Part shown: positions 1 to 12,678 of the stretch, in pieces | How positions within the stretch are numbered: the stretch's first letter is position 1 | Layout of the letters: each line of letters starts with the position of its first letter | DNA from: Lepturacanthus savala | Lineage: Eukaryota > Chordata > Actinopteri > Scombriformes > Trichiuridae | Assembly: GCA_030544235.1 (NCBI GenBank) | Contig: CM060465.1 | Coordinates: forward strand, 13,315,488-13,379,487 | DNA length: 64,000 nucleotides | Direction of reading: 5' to 3' | Notes under the pieces: model-generated | The model's input: only the letters and a program-made list of their open reading frames with translations | Told to the model about the DNA's origin: nothing | The model's database searches: none | Translations under genes and position numbers: made by a program

Positions 1-702
1 TATTTAGTTAGGATGTAGTATGCATTTCATTCAATTATAAATGAACAAATTAAAATTAATTAACTTTCTTTGCTGCTACATCTGTGAAAGAGGCCATTAA
101 TTTGGTATTAAATTTTATATAAAAGGTCTTAAAAAGAGGGACTGTGAAATCAATTGATCTAATCATAGAATCTTATCTCTGTGAAGATTGTGTAATTATG
201 AATAATAGTTTAAATAAAGACTCTGTTAAGTAGATATTAATCCATACTCTAAAATTATCCCACAAAATGTGTGAAAACTCATGTCCACTTGCACAGTATC
301 ACATGTTGTTAGTTACATTTATTTGCCTACATTTATTCACTATGCTGCTGATTTTATCTTCATGACTTTGGTGTTAACAAAGGCAAAATAGCTCAGCTCA
401 CGTCAGTTTCTGTGAATCTGTGACTTTGAGGGCAAATTCTCAGAAAATGTCATTATTCTAAGGAATTTCTTAGAAATTTTAGACTCTTAGTGTAAAGAAT
501 CTTTATTAATACAGCTCCTGGTGTTTAAAAGACATTCTAGATGAAAGATATAGAGATTTAGAAAATGAATTTCCCTGGGTGAGTCAGTAAATAATAAAAC
601 CATACATCGAGGTCATGTTTCACCAATTTATGAACATTTTTGCAATCAAAGTTTGAATATAAAAGTAAATATTTGCCTGACACACAGTCCATTTTTCTGC
701 AG
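1..702 (+). other. UEVLD intron (partial, cut by left edge)
   Basis: This AT-rich stretch lies upstream of the first visible UEVLD exon and should be intron of that gene. It ends in a pyrimidine-rich tract and a CAG acceptor at 700-702. Short open frames here have no recognisable product. No repeat family was recognised. Confidence 0.6.
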
Positions 703-1191
703 AGCGTTTGACATGATGAAGAATCGAGGCCAGCGTTCGTGGTCTGTGGGTTTGTCCATTGCTGACATCACAAACAGCATCCTGACAGATAAGATGAAGG
801 CTCACTCCATCTCCACGCTGGCTCAGGTGTGTTTCATGATCAGAAATCCCCGGCATTATCATTCTATGTTTCACTATACGAGTTCCTGTCTCTTCTGACA
901 CTAGGTCTGTTGGTCTGATATAGTAACTGTGACTCGTGTGTTTTGAACAGATCACAATCTGTACTCTGTATTTCTCAGGAAACGATTATCGTGCTCCTTT
1001 GGATAACTGCTCTTTATCTGCTTCAGGGCTGGAGTGGCATAGGTGCAGAGGTGTTCCTCAGCCTGCCGTGCATCCTGGGATCCAACGGGTCCACGCGCCT
1101 GGCTGGAGTGTCGCTGGGAAAGGAAGAGGACTCCAAACTCAGGGAAACGGTCACTTCTCTCTCTAAACTCATGAGTCAGCTTAGGATATGA
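703..1191 (+). CDS. uevld: UEVLD, last two coding exons (C-terminal end)
   Basis: The visible part is the end of the lactate/malate-dehydrogenase-like domain of UEVLD (UEV3), a protein that joins an inactive ubiquitin-E2-like (UEV) domain to an LDH/MDH-like domain. Two exons are seen: 703-826, entered in mid-codon and ending in a GT donor, and 1027-1191, after a TTCAG acceptor, with stop TGA at 1189-1191. The join is in frame. The first exon reads MKNRGQRSWSVGLSIADITN and the second contains EVFLSLPCILGSNG, which match the end of vertebrate UEVLD as I remember it (KGQRSWSVGLSVAD, EVFLSLPCILGTNG). The N-terminal UEV domain and most of the dehydrogenase fold lie left of the window. An AATAAA at 1517-1522 is a likely poly(A) signal. 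An LDH paralogue is less likely because the C-terminal tail matches UEVLD. The function in ubiquitin or redox biology is poorly defined for the family. Confidence 0.85.
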
Positions 1192-1516
1192 CTGATTGTA
1201 ACTCCAGTTACTGTGCAAACAGCTTCCACCCCCTGGGAGTAGCGGTTGTTGGTGGTAACGCACTGTCAGCAGATGGACTGTCCCACTCTAACTGCAATCA
1301 GCTGTGTAGACTAACACATGTTTAATTTAACTATAAGATAACTTTCTCTGTCCTCCTTTGGTGCTGCATATTCACTGTGGGTAGAAAGTATAGAAATAAT
1401 AATGTACAATGTACTTAATACTAATTTTGTCACATAAAAAATGGGAGTTTGTATCATGTTACATAAATGCACTGTTATATTTTTGAATGCCGTAAAACTC
1501 TATGCAAAAGCATCTA

Positions 1517-1522
1517 AATAAA
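1517..1522 (+). terminator. Probable UEVLD poly(A) signal
   Basis: A canonical AATAAA lies about 325 bases after the UEVLD stop codon. A TTTATT (AATAAA on the minus strand) is at 1549-1554, so the transcript ends of the two convergent genes may lie close together. Confidence 0.55.
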
Positions 1523-2906
1523 ATGGATGCTTATAGTTTTTAACTAACTTTATTTTGTCAAACTGAATTTGGCTAGTGCGATTGTGCCAAAGATGAATTT
1601 AGAGTTCTATGCTCAGTGGGTATGAAGCATGTAGGATGTTTGAGAATAGGGTGTTGGTGGTGAGTCAGTGGATTCTTGATGAGGTACAGCTCATATACTG
1701 GTACTTTAATTGCTTTCTTTTTTGCTGTCCTAATTGCATATTTCCACATTTGATGTAAAAACTAAAGCACTTTTTTTAAAAATTGCCTTAATATTTAAAA
1801 TGCTGTTCTTTTGTGTAAGCTGGAGACTATCATGTACAGTAAGAGAAACTACAGAATTTTGTGGGTGTGAAATAAATATCTGAAAAACCAGATGAGGATT
1901 ATGTCTCTGTGGGAAGGAGAAGACAATAGGCGGCTGAGGTTGATCTCTTTATAAATCTCAAATAAGTCGTTGCATACATGTACACAAGCTTTGGTCTGAG
2001 CCACAGTCTGACGTCACAAAAAGATGTACAATTGGTGTTCAGGTCACATGTCTAAAGACAGTCGAGAGATCCACGTTCTTGGGTAAGAATGTCCTTCGCA
2101 AATATAAGCAACAGTCAGATCAAAGTTCATGAACTAACCATAAAAGATTGGTTAAAGTCACAACCTTAAAAGGAAGACTGATTTTATTTTCGTTTTTTTT
2201 GCTACAACTCCCTTAAAACAGAACTGAATACTTACAAAGAATTACAAAACCCCTTGGTAATAATAAAGGTCAGTGCAAAAAAAATAAAATAAACTGATGT
2301 TCAGACACAGTATATAATGTAATATATAACTGAGTGAAACAACAACAGATATAAACATATTTGACTATACATCCTTATTATAATATGGCTCAACTTCCAT
2401 TTCTCAAGAAATTTAGCTTGGAGCATTTAAAAATGAATGCTATGGTTCTATAGCTGTGCATGTGAATTAAATTGTGTTTTATTTAAGAATTCATTTTCTC
2501 TCCCCAGTCAGAAAAAAATGGAAACAGTGTAAGTATGTTTCTGTGCTTGTATACTGAAGTCGAGCTTGCTCAGCATTTATGTAATGGTCAACACCCGTTT
2601 GACAAAAATATCTTTTCACTAGTCACTGGTTGTAAAATGCAGGGCTTTGATTCACATCTACCGTCAATCTGATCACTCCTACTCACCACTAGATGGAGCC
2701 ACTTTCCCTACATACTGTGATAGGAGTTTTTAGAGACTGCTGATAATATTTTGCCTTCATAAAATCTTCATGTAACTCATACATTTACAACTTATTTAGC
2801 CTTGATAGATGCATGTACATATATGAAACATTATTGCCATGAAATCACTAAAGTGTAATACAATAATACTTTCTCTGAAATTAACAGTATTTTAATAAAT
2901 CAAATC

Positions 2907-2937
<31 letters not shown>

Positions 2938-3728
2938 AAAAGAAAAAGAAGGAAACAGAGCTCCCATTTCTATTTTCCTGGGAAATAGATGACCGGACCA
3001 GGTTTCATGTAAATTAAAGTACTTTCAGTATTAACACCAGTGACGTGATCCGCCAGTTTCCCCTATTGCTGAATGTTTTAGAAATACAACCTGGTTGTGT
3101 GGTCCTTCAATATCAAGTATTGACCTAAGAAAACAGTAATGAAACTATGTTATATTAATTGTTTCTCTTTACAGTTTAACATATTGCTAAGAAGTGTGAG
3201 CCTGCTCACCGTTCACCATATAATGCAGTAAAAATGTACAGGTTTTGGGTGCTTTTGCAAAGATACTGTAGCCTCAAAAGCCCTTGTGTTAGAGTTGCTT
3301 CCCTCAGTGCACTGTGATCAAGTTAAGACACTTTGCTGGACCAAAATGAAAGTAACTGAAAATGAGGCGACGGTAGGCGCAGCTGCTATTAGATGACCTT
3401 ATTTCTGTCTTTTTTTTTTTTTTTTAAACCACACTTCAAATTGAAAACTGAATCCGGTCTCACAAACTAACGTACTATACTAACTTTTTGTGCAGCAAAC
3501 AGTAACACAAACAGCAATTTTAAATACAAGTTTGACACTTAGAAAAGACAACTGCCCTTACAAAAAAGGCGCAAGTATCACAGAAATCTGTACATATCAA
3601 TAAAAAAAGTCCTTTCACACACAAAAAAAACAAAACACACAGAACAGCTACTGGCCTTTGTTAAAGCCGTTTTAACTCTTAAATGGCTTTGGCATGATCA
3701 GTGACACTTGACTGAGACTTGGAATTTT
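1523..3728 (-). other. Convergent intergenic DNA and USP6NL-like 3' UTR
   Basis: This stretch lies between the UEVLD poly(A) signal and the stop of the USP6NL-like gene. No coding exon was seen. Candidate minus-strand poly(A) signals (TTTATT on the plus strand) are at 2183-2188 and 1549-1554, so much of it is probably 3' UTR of the minus-strand gene. It contains a C-then-A homopolymer junction at 2908-2941. Confidence 0.5.
2908..2941. repeat. Homopolymer junction, C20 followed by A14
   Basis: A run of 20 C is followed directly by a run of 14 A. It is low-complexity sequence, and the run lengths may be affected by sequencing or assembly error. Confidence 0.9.
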
Positions 3729-6700
3729 TCAAAATGTCACTGATTTGGGCAGCTGCTGTCCACCTGGAGGCACCCTGCAAAAGTCTGGGCTGGATCGCAC
3801 CATAGGTGCCCCTCCTGCAGACTGTCCTGAGGGCCTGGAGTGGCCTGGGGGAGACCCGGTGTACAACAGAGGTGCCGGGAAGGCAGAGTGGTCCCTGGGG
3901 CGGCAGGAGAAAGGCTTCGAGTAACTGGGCGAGGTGGCTCTCTGTGCATCTGAACAGCTGGTGGCGTTACACTGGAAGGTACTGAGTCTGTCAGCGAAGC
4001 TGGGCGGAGGAGGGGGGATGATGGCGTCCTCCACCCAGGTGTCCTCTCCCTCACATTCCGGCTCCTGTGGCAAACTGGGGAGAGCGCACAGCGAGGGAGG
4101 AGTGAGGGACGGAGAAGGGGGGATGAACATGGGAGGTGGAGGCAGAAGGTAGAGAGCGGGATCGTAGTCCCTGTCAGTGGCAGCTGGCGGATTGCAGTGC
4201 ATGCTGGGAACCTCCTCTGGCGTGGAACCCAGCAGCCTCTCCAGGATGCGGTCGTCCTCATCGGCTTCGGAGAGGTTGTCATATTGCGATGTGTTGGACG
4301 GCCGCCGGTCTCCCCCTGCCACCGGGACGTAAAGGGACACCGGGAACTTGGTTGGCTTTGGGGGAGGGAGCCTGGGGGATGAGGAGGAGGATGCAGTGAA
4401 GGTGCGGGGAGGGGAAGGCTTTGGGAGAGGAGTTTTTTTCTGGTTGAGGTTGGGCTTTGGGGGGATTTTCGGAGATGGCTTGATTGGAGTGACCGGCGAT
4501 GAGGCAGGGCCGGTCCCTACTCCTACACAGGGTGACTCACCATCACCGGGCATTTGCTCATACTGGTCAGTGTAAAATAAAGGTGGAGGTGGCAGATCTG
4601 GAAGATCCATTATCTCCTCCTCAATCTGCATCACATGAGGAGGGGGCTCATAGGGCGGAGGCCAAACCACAGGCTGCTCCTGGGTCTCTGGGTCTCCATA
4701 ATGACTCTTCCCATCTTCTCTCTGGATAACTTCTGGGACTGATTTCTTCACGTCTACCACAGCAGAGGGTTTGGCTGCTTTCGGAGGTAATAGAGGTTTT
4801 TTACAAGGCCTCGGAGAAGGCGTTTTCTGTGTGTGCTCTTCAACTGGATCTGGTGAAGACGGAGAAGGTGTGGTGGCCCCGGAGAGGCTTCTGGAGCCCA
4901 GGAGCTCAGCAGGAGACGGGGTCTGGTTTAGAGTGTTGCCATTTGTTTGCGGCGCCTCTGTGTTGGGCTGGCTATGGGGCTGCATATTTATTTTGACCTC
5001 CAGAGGTGAGTCAGGCTGCAGAGGCATTAGCAGAACGGGTCGCTCTTGACCCAGAGGTTGCTTTGGCAGCTCCTCTGACTTGGCTATGAACGGAAACGGG
5101 AGAGAGAATGCATCAATGAAAGGAAAAATAAAATAGTTTCGGATGTATCAAACAAAGACACAAATGTTGCTTTACAGTGGAAAAAACAAAGGAAATAAAA
5201 GAACATAAACTGCACCTGGGGGTGGTTGGCCAAGCTTTTTGATACGTAGCTCAGTCATGGCGGCTTGTAAGTGTTCAACCACCACATCATCAGGCAGGAA
5301 GAACGAAGCAGGTAGCTGCTCCTGAAGAAACTCCCTCAGGTCCTCCAACTGGAACTTCTGCAGGCGCTCTGATTGGAGAGAGACACACACATATGCACAG
5401 GCAAAATGAGTTAAGTCATAGAAAGTCTGACACTACTCTATAAAGTCAAAGATAAGGTAAAATGTATGATATGGTGACTCATCAATTAGAAGCAATATTG
5501 TTAAGTGGGAAAAAAAAATCCTGTACCTAAAAATTATTCTTGCAGGGGGCGGGGCACAATTTGAGATTTTATTTATCGCGATATAGGTAGCAACTTTATA
5601 TAAATAAATGGCTGTCAAAAGAGCAATCTTGCAAAGAAATGTGTTGAGACAATGCTTTTGCAAGCATCCAATGAAAAGTCAGCTTTCGATTCTTCTCCAC
5701 AGCAACCGGCCACTTGTATTATGTAAGCCATCCAGCTGGGAGGCAGCCAACCAAGAGGCAGCGTTCGATGTAATCCACAAAGTAACACTCCCCGGTATAG
5801 CAACAGCAGCCATGGGCCTGAACATTTTTTTCCCCTTCATTTAGCGTAGTACAGCGTGGCACAGAAGATAATTCAATCAGTCTCATACTCACTCTTGTGT
5901 AACTTAAGGGTTGTATAAGCCATGGCAGCCAGCATTTTCTCTCCCTCCAATATGTAAATGTCCCACAAACGCAGGGTGAGGGTGAAAGGGGTCTGTTATG
6001 TAAGACATACAACAGCAGAGAGTTCAGTCTGATTAAAAAAATAATAAAAAATAATACCAGATGTGGTTCTGTGTTCAAAAAGGAAAGCAAGGGGAATATG
6101 CTGTGATGATGAAGATGCTGATTGACTGCAGAATACATGTGGGGATTTCGTATGAACAGTAAAGCTCTGGATGTGGAACAGTCATGTCGTTCTTGAAACA
6201 GCGGAGGAAATCCAAACACTCACTCTGTCAATGAAGCACTGGAGAAACCATTTGGTGGTGTAAATCCCTGTTGTCATCTGCTCCTTGTCCTGTGGAGCAG
6301 AGATTAATGAGGAATAGTCGCTATGGGAAATCATTCCTCATATTCTGTTCTCATTTCTAATTTTCACTTTTCACATAGTTGATCTCTCTTAAGACACATT
6401 GCTTTGCAGGAACATTTTGAACGTGCAGCCTTGACCCGATTACATCCACTGCAGCCGCTCAAAGTGATCAATTCACTCCAGACAGAAAGAATCAGTCATA
6501 CAAATGTTCTGCAACTCACCATGTGCTTCTTCAGCTTAGGCAGCATTTTGGAGAGGATAAGCTCATGGTGGGCCTGGAAGCGATGCAGCTTGGGAAATCC
6601 TGGGATGAAGAACCCTAGCGTAGTGAAAAAATAAATGAGCAAACCATGCATGGTGTGTGGTCAAAGTGGAGACGTAATATTGATAAGTTAAATTCTATTT

Positions 6701-9700
6701 CCTTTTAAAAGAGTTGATCAAAGGCACTTTGAGGAAAACGTAAAAGATCACAATTTTTTGCAATTTAAAGATGCAAACCTTGACACACAGTTAGGCAGTC
6801 GCAAAAGTCACATGTACAAAGACATCTGATTATAAGATTGTGGTGCAACTGAAAAATCCTGTTTTTCCAGAAGCTAAACACTTGATGTTGACGTTGATGT
6901 TTCTTTCACAAATAAAAAAAAAGATTTTTTGAGGACATATTTTCAGACATGTACAAATCTAGTAGATTTGTGTACACATTCATGAATCTGTATTTACAGA
7001 TTCTTGTACACATTTACAAATGTTTAAAAATTCCAATATTTCAGCACTGTAGTGTGTGTGTACACACTTTTACAGATTCTTGTAGTTCCACAAATCTGAT
7101 CACACATGAATGGATTTAGATTAGGTTTCAAAACTTCCCACACACATTTGCATATTAAATTGCTTCAGTATTTAGACCCACACACCTAGTATGAAGTTAG
7201 TTTATATTTTTTGATCTCAGTTTCCTCCTGTGTCTCACCGTGCATAGCGTGCTTGCTGTTGGTGAGGAGCTGGGACAGGGCCCAGAAGGCGTCTTCCTCA
7301 TTCAGGAACATGAGCAAGATGGCAGCGATCTGACTCATACCCTGGCAGTAGCTCACCTCCTGGGGGAACACGGTAGAAGAGACAGGTTCAGTTAAACAGA
7401 GTGGGTAAATGAGAGGAATTATTCATAATTTAATAGAGCATGCACATGCACAGGACCAGAGATGAGAGGAAGAGAGCACCTGAATGTCTAATGAGGTCTG
7501 AAGGCAGACTGTGAATGCAGGTCTGTGTCTACAAGGGGACACGCTATCACTTTATTATAAACATTTTTACCAAGGTAGTTCAAATATTTACTGTAGTCAA
7601 ACACATATTCCCGCCAATGTCTTCAACTTGAATTACTGCCAATTTGACTCCACTGTGATTCAATGATTTACACTAAACAAATCGCCCTTGGCAGGCACAG
7701 GATACACAGACCCAGACATGCATTTGGTATTTGTCCATATTAAGGCCGATCTATTTTGTAGCTAGAAATGGACACTCCAAATACAAAGTATCCTTTCAAG
7801 GAAAAACAGTAAATTTAATTAGGGTTACAATAAGGTTAAACCATGCATTCTCCAAATTCTTGTCAACCATCACATAGGCGAAAGGACAACCCCCCCCAAA
7901 AAAAATCTCTCTCCCTCTCCTTTCCTCTGTCTCTCGTGCTCTCCTACTGACCCAGTTTCTTATGAGCAGTGTGTGAGAAGAGGGGAAAAAGGAAAAAGGG
8001 AACAGCACATGCCCATTTCCTTTGGCTCAAACATCTCTTCCACACAGGAACCGACTCCACAACCCAAATCCGAAAAACAGACCTGGACTGTGTTTATGTG
8101 CTGAGATGTACTGTACGCATGTGTTCACAAACTGTCTTTAGACCTGAATATTTCCATCCACTCTATATGGCAGTTCTTAGATAAGAATTATTATACACAC
8201 AATAATATACATACAGGTGTTAAAATATAGGTTACAAACATATGAACATTTACTGTATTTTTGTAAAGGTGTTGACATATAACCCCAATTTAGTGGGAAA
8301 TGCCAGATTTCACCTCACAGAGAACAGCTGTGGTTTATGAATGTTATTAAGATACAAAAAAGTGAGAAATGAGTATCTGAGGTTCAAAAAACATTGCAGG
8401 TTTCTCGTTTTTCACATGGTGTCTGAAATCAAGCATTTGGGATATATGTGTTAATCAGTACATTGCAATATACAGTAATTAGTCTCATTTGTTGGACTAC
8501 CTGTAAGTGTCAAAGTGGAACGATGTGAACATGGAGCACAGATGTGTATTCATTGGTGGTCTGACTGATACACTGTAGCTGTACATCCAGGCAGAACCAC
8601 ACTCATAAATAAATGATCTCACCCAAGGCTCTAAACAGGCACGAGTACAGATAGGTTCAGAGTGCTTGGCTCGTTCTTTGCTGTGGAGAAAACTAATGCA
8701 CTTGATGGACTCGCAACTGTTGCATTGCTGCTCATGTGCTGCATATGCACAAGGCTCTTCCAGAGCATGGAACACACAATTGGGTATACACACGCACACA
8801 CACAAACACAAAGGAACGTACCGTGTTGTAGACGGAGTAGGCTGCTAGTACCTGAAACAGCGCCTGTTGCCTAGAAACGGAACAGAGAATCAGCCCATTA
8901 AAATGAGGAAATGACACTTTTGCAATAATTTACCAAGGAAAATAATGAAGTGACTTGAGTAATGATATCTCAAACTTTAACTGCTTCAATTCCAAACAAA
9001 ACTAATTAATCATCACAGACAGATTCAAAACAGCTGCAGATATTTCTGGGAAGGCTGACAAAGTCGGGCTGTGTCCTATCGTCCTGGTGGTGTTTGTATA
9101 AATGTGTGTGTAAATACCTCCCCCTCTATCCAATATTCCTACGCTTGACCTTTCTAGCTTTGCAAAAATGAAGTGTAAAAGAATTTCTGTGACTCAGAAT
9201 TTAGTCAAGAAAGCTGTTGTTTAATATGATGATTGATTAATGTGTAAACAGATACTGCAAAGATACAGATATGAAAATACTCTGCATCACATCATTCTTC
9301 TTCTTTAAGTGTGCAGCTTCTATGATTGCGGGGTTATGTGCTGCATGGCCGATTACATCTGGAGTTTCAACAGTTTCAGACATTGAACACAAAGCAGCTA
9401 CTGTGTGTGTGTGAGTGAATGTGTATGTGAGTGGAACAGGGGCATTAACAAATAAAACGTATCCAGGAGAGGATGTCTACCCTGCAGGCTTCCATAGTAA
9501 ATACATGTCTTATAGACACTGACAGAGACAGGAAAGGAGCTTTAAATAGCTGTCAGTGTCTCTGTGTGAGCAGGACAGATGTGGGGAAGGAGTGGGCAGC
9601 CAAGCAGGATGGAGCTGTGTTTTGGTCTGTTTGGAGTCAGTGGCTTTGAATCGAAGGGGAAGTACATTACAAAACAGTCTGTCACACACTCACACTGTGA

Positions 9701-12678
9701 CTATGAAAGTCTGGCAGCCTTCACAGAGTGACAACTGAGCACAATCACCTGGAAAATGCTATAAAACACACAGAGTTTGTGTTTTGAAGGCCATTTAGCA
9801 TATGTTTAAATCATTTTTCTAAGTCTGCATTCACATCTTACCTCTGTGTTGTCTCAGAATAACACTGTGGTCATTGTTCTGTACATGTGCACTTGATGTC
9901 GGCATACATTTCTGTATGAATGCCATTTCCTGTGGGGCTTTGCGCAGTGACAGGAAGGCTAGTAAAACGCAGAGGAGGAAACCACCGCTTTGGTTTTATG
10001 TGTGTGTGTATTAGGCTGCCTCAAGGTTAAGGCCAGAGGTCACACCATGCAGGGAAATAGGCAAAGGAAAAATTCAAACATGTGAGATGACAAAAAAAAC
10101 TAAATAAATAAAAAAATAACTTTGGACAAAAGGGGTTGAGGACATTAATTATGAGATCTCACTAAACTGTGACAATTATTTTACAAGATGAAAGTCGGTG
10201 CAGCACTCATATGATCCACAGGAACTCCATTTCCAACATTTACTTGGATAAAAACTCAAATTACTCTGTATTGCTACTGGTGGCAATGATGTAATAGTGT
10301 AAAGAAAGAAATGACGAAATCATCATACCGCACCAGTAATATTCATAGAGCCGCTTTGTCATACATTACCACGAAATAGTTCAGGATACAAGTCATAATG
10401 TTAATGTTTGACACACCATTGAATGTGATACTATTCTATGAGTGAGCCTTCTGTTGAAAGATGTCAAGGACTCACTTGACTCCAAAGCGATCCCTGAACA
10501 TGATGTGGTTCCTGAAGGTCCTGTTGACATCCAAGTCTATCTGTTTGATCTCTGTGGAGTAGTTACGTGCCTGCAGCTTCATTTTCTGGAAAACAGAAAA
10601 AAAGTTGTTTTAAAAAAAAAAAAAATAAAATAAAATAAAAAAAATTACGTTTGACATGTTAATGATTCATACCTCATACTTTCCCTTGTTATCTTGTTTG
10701 ACTTTCTCTATGTCCAAAAGCAAGGCCCAGGCCTGGCCTCTCAGATGGAGAGGGATGCCTTTATACACACGCTTCACTAACTGAAACACATGTGAGAGCC
10801 ATATGAACGGACAGGAACAAGCACTCTCCAAACATAAAGACACAGTCTTCACCACATAAACCAAAGGAAAGAGGAAGAACCCCCTTGATGAACAAGAATT
10901 CATAACATGTACTTAGAAGGGAGAAATAAAGGCTGGGCTTAAAATGAGGAATGGAAAACAGTTTATTTAAAAAAAAAAAAAATGGAACTAATACATCACA
11001 TAAACACATAAAATAAGGGAAGCAAGGATTAAATTGAGACGGTATGTTAGTGTGTTTAATGAGTCACACACTTTTTCACTGTTCCTATACTTGTCCCAGT
11101 TCTTCACCATCTTTAACCATTTCTCCACTCGATCAATCTCCTGCTGCTTTTGCTGGGAAGAGGAAAGACAGATGTGGTCCAATGCATATGAGAAAGAGTA
11201 TAAAAAAATAAATCACACGCAAGGTCAACTGTTTGAATTCACTGTGCAGCAAATAAAATATGTACCTTCTCTTCAAGCGCACTGGGTGTTGGTAGCTCTT
11301 CCTCGCTGGAACAATAATGCAGAAATATACAAGTATTACAAACAGGGCCAGAGTGGCTGATTATAGTTATATAAGACATCACTGTGATATGGGGAAAAAA
11401 AACAAGACAAGGAAGCCAAAGAGACAGAAATAAACTGGTTACAAATGTAGGTGTTCTACAAAATGTTAAGCCAGTATATGAGGAAGTGGTCAAACCTTAA
11501 AGTTGCTTAACTTACTGCAAGAAGCCGAAGCGATCAGTGACCTTATAGATACTGTAGTCGGCATCCTCCCATGGGTCAATTTTGACACCCTCTTGCCGAC
11601 CCTGAAACAATCACATATAATCCTGTTATATGTAATATATATATACACAATATATATTGACTAGGTTAGAACCTAGCTTGTATGAAACATTTTAATTTGA
11701 AACAGCGGATCCAGGAAAGGTCAATACTCCTCGAGTCGCTAATGGTGCAACTGCATCAGTCAGTCAGTGACACACTTTTGAAAATTTTTTTGTGTTTTAG
11801 CTCAGCAACTATTGGATATCCAGTTCCGATATAGAAACTGGATCCAAAATGTCTTACTGGCTTTTAAAGGTGGGATGGAGAGTGTTGGTTTAGTTGTATG
11901 AGAGCTAGAAGGATGGAAGTAATCATATTTTCACAGCTTTTATTTTAAACCTCAGTTTATACAAACACAATCTATGACATTGTCACAATTTGGGACATAC
12001 TGAACAAGTTGGATAAAATAATTACACAAAATGAAATTTTGAGATGAGGTACAAATGTATGGAGCAAAGATAATATAAGAGGTAAATCTGTACATGTATA
12101 ATATGCTAAGCTGGAACCACAGTAAAAAAAACCTATTTCAAATCAAAATGTTTGGTTCAATACACATTAAAACTGTTTTCTTTTCCTACGCTTTAATATG
12201 TAATTGCCTTATTTTGCTATTCCAGTGTGTAGAATAGATGTTAACCCCTATTCTCAAAGCAGACATGCAAACATTCATTTCCACAAATCTATTCTGAGAG
12301 TTCACACATATAAGGCACCACTCAGGGACTTATGAATGAGGAAGACAATCCTCCCCTGCTTTAGTGTTTTAGATACACATGTGCTACCCTTATCTAGGGA
12401 AATATTATGTTCCAAAGGATCAGGATTTTACTTCTAGATCTGATTCTGGTTTCATAAGCTATTGTGCACCGTCTGCCCCTGACATTTGGCAGTAGTTGAA
12501 GTGTCTACCTAAACAAAGCAGGAAGATGCTCATCCATGTAGTATCCATCAATTTACCAATGACAAGTAGTGTGGCCTTCATAATCAGAGTTAGGGGAACA
12601 TCCTGCACTTACCTTGTCATATTTCGAGATGATTTCAGCACGTTCCTCTACTATCAATGTGTCTATGTCCTTCTTCAT
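3729..12678 (-). CDS. usp6nl: USP6NL (RN-tre)-like TBC-domain Rab GTPase-activating protein
   Basis: This is a RabGAP of the USP6NL/RN-tre family, which stimulates GTP hydrolysis on endocytic and trafficking Rabs. There are 13 coding exons on the minus strand: 12678-12613, 11601-11516, 11305-11266, 11152-11072, 10780-10673, 10585-10476, 8870-8822, 7359-7239, 6614-6520, 6289-6224, 5992-5893, 5368-5216 and 5083-3729. All have GT donors and AG acceptors, and joined in frame they give about 809 residues (human USP6NL is about 828). The N-terminus reads VKIDPWEDADYSIYKVTDRF. The TBC domain starts near residue 95 (VYKGIPLHLRGQAW). Its arginine finger is R149 in IDLDVNR, and the glutamine finger is Q186 in SYCQG, so catalysis should be intact. 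From about residue 360 the last exon is proline-rich with many PxxP and poly-proline tracts, fitting SH3 binding as in RN-tre. The ATG at 12678 is the first in-frame start in an exon whose acceptor is at 12687-12688, so the 5' UTR lies in upstream exons. A lineage-specific paralogue of usp6nl is possible. Confidence 0.9.

Noticed and set aside
3737..4729. Overlapping open frames on both strands across the proline-rich exon
   Set aside because: They are shadows of the GC-rich USP6NL-like last exon, whose own frame continues the protein without interruption.
5608..5844. 78-codon open frame inside a USP6NL-like intron
   Set aside because: No recognised domain and no splice-compatible link to the gene; likely chance.
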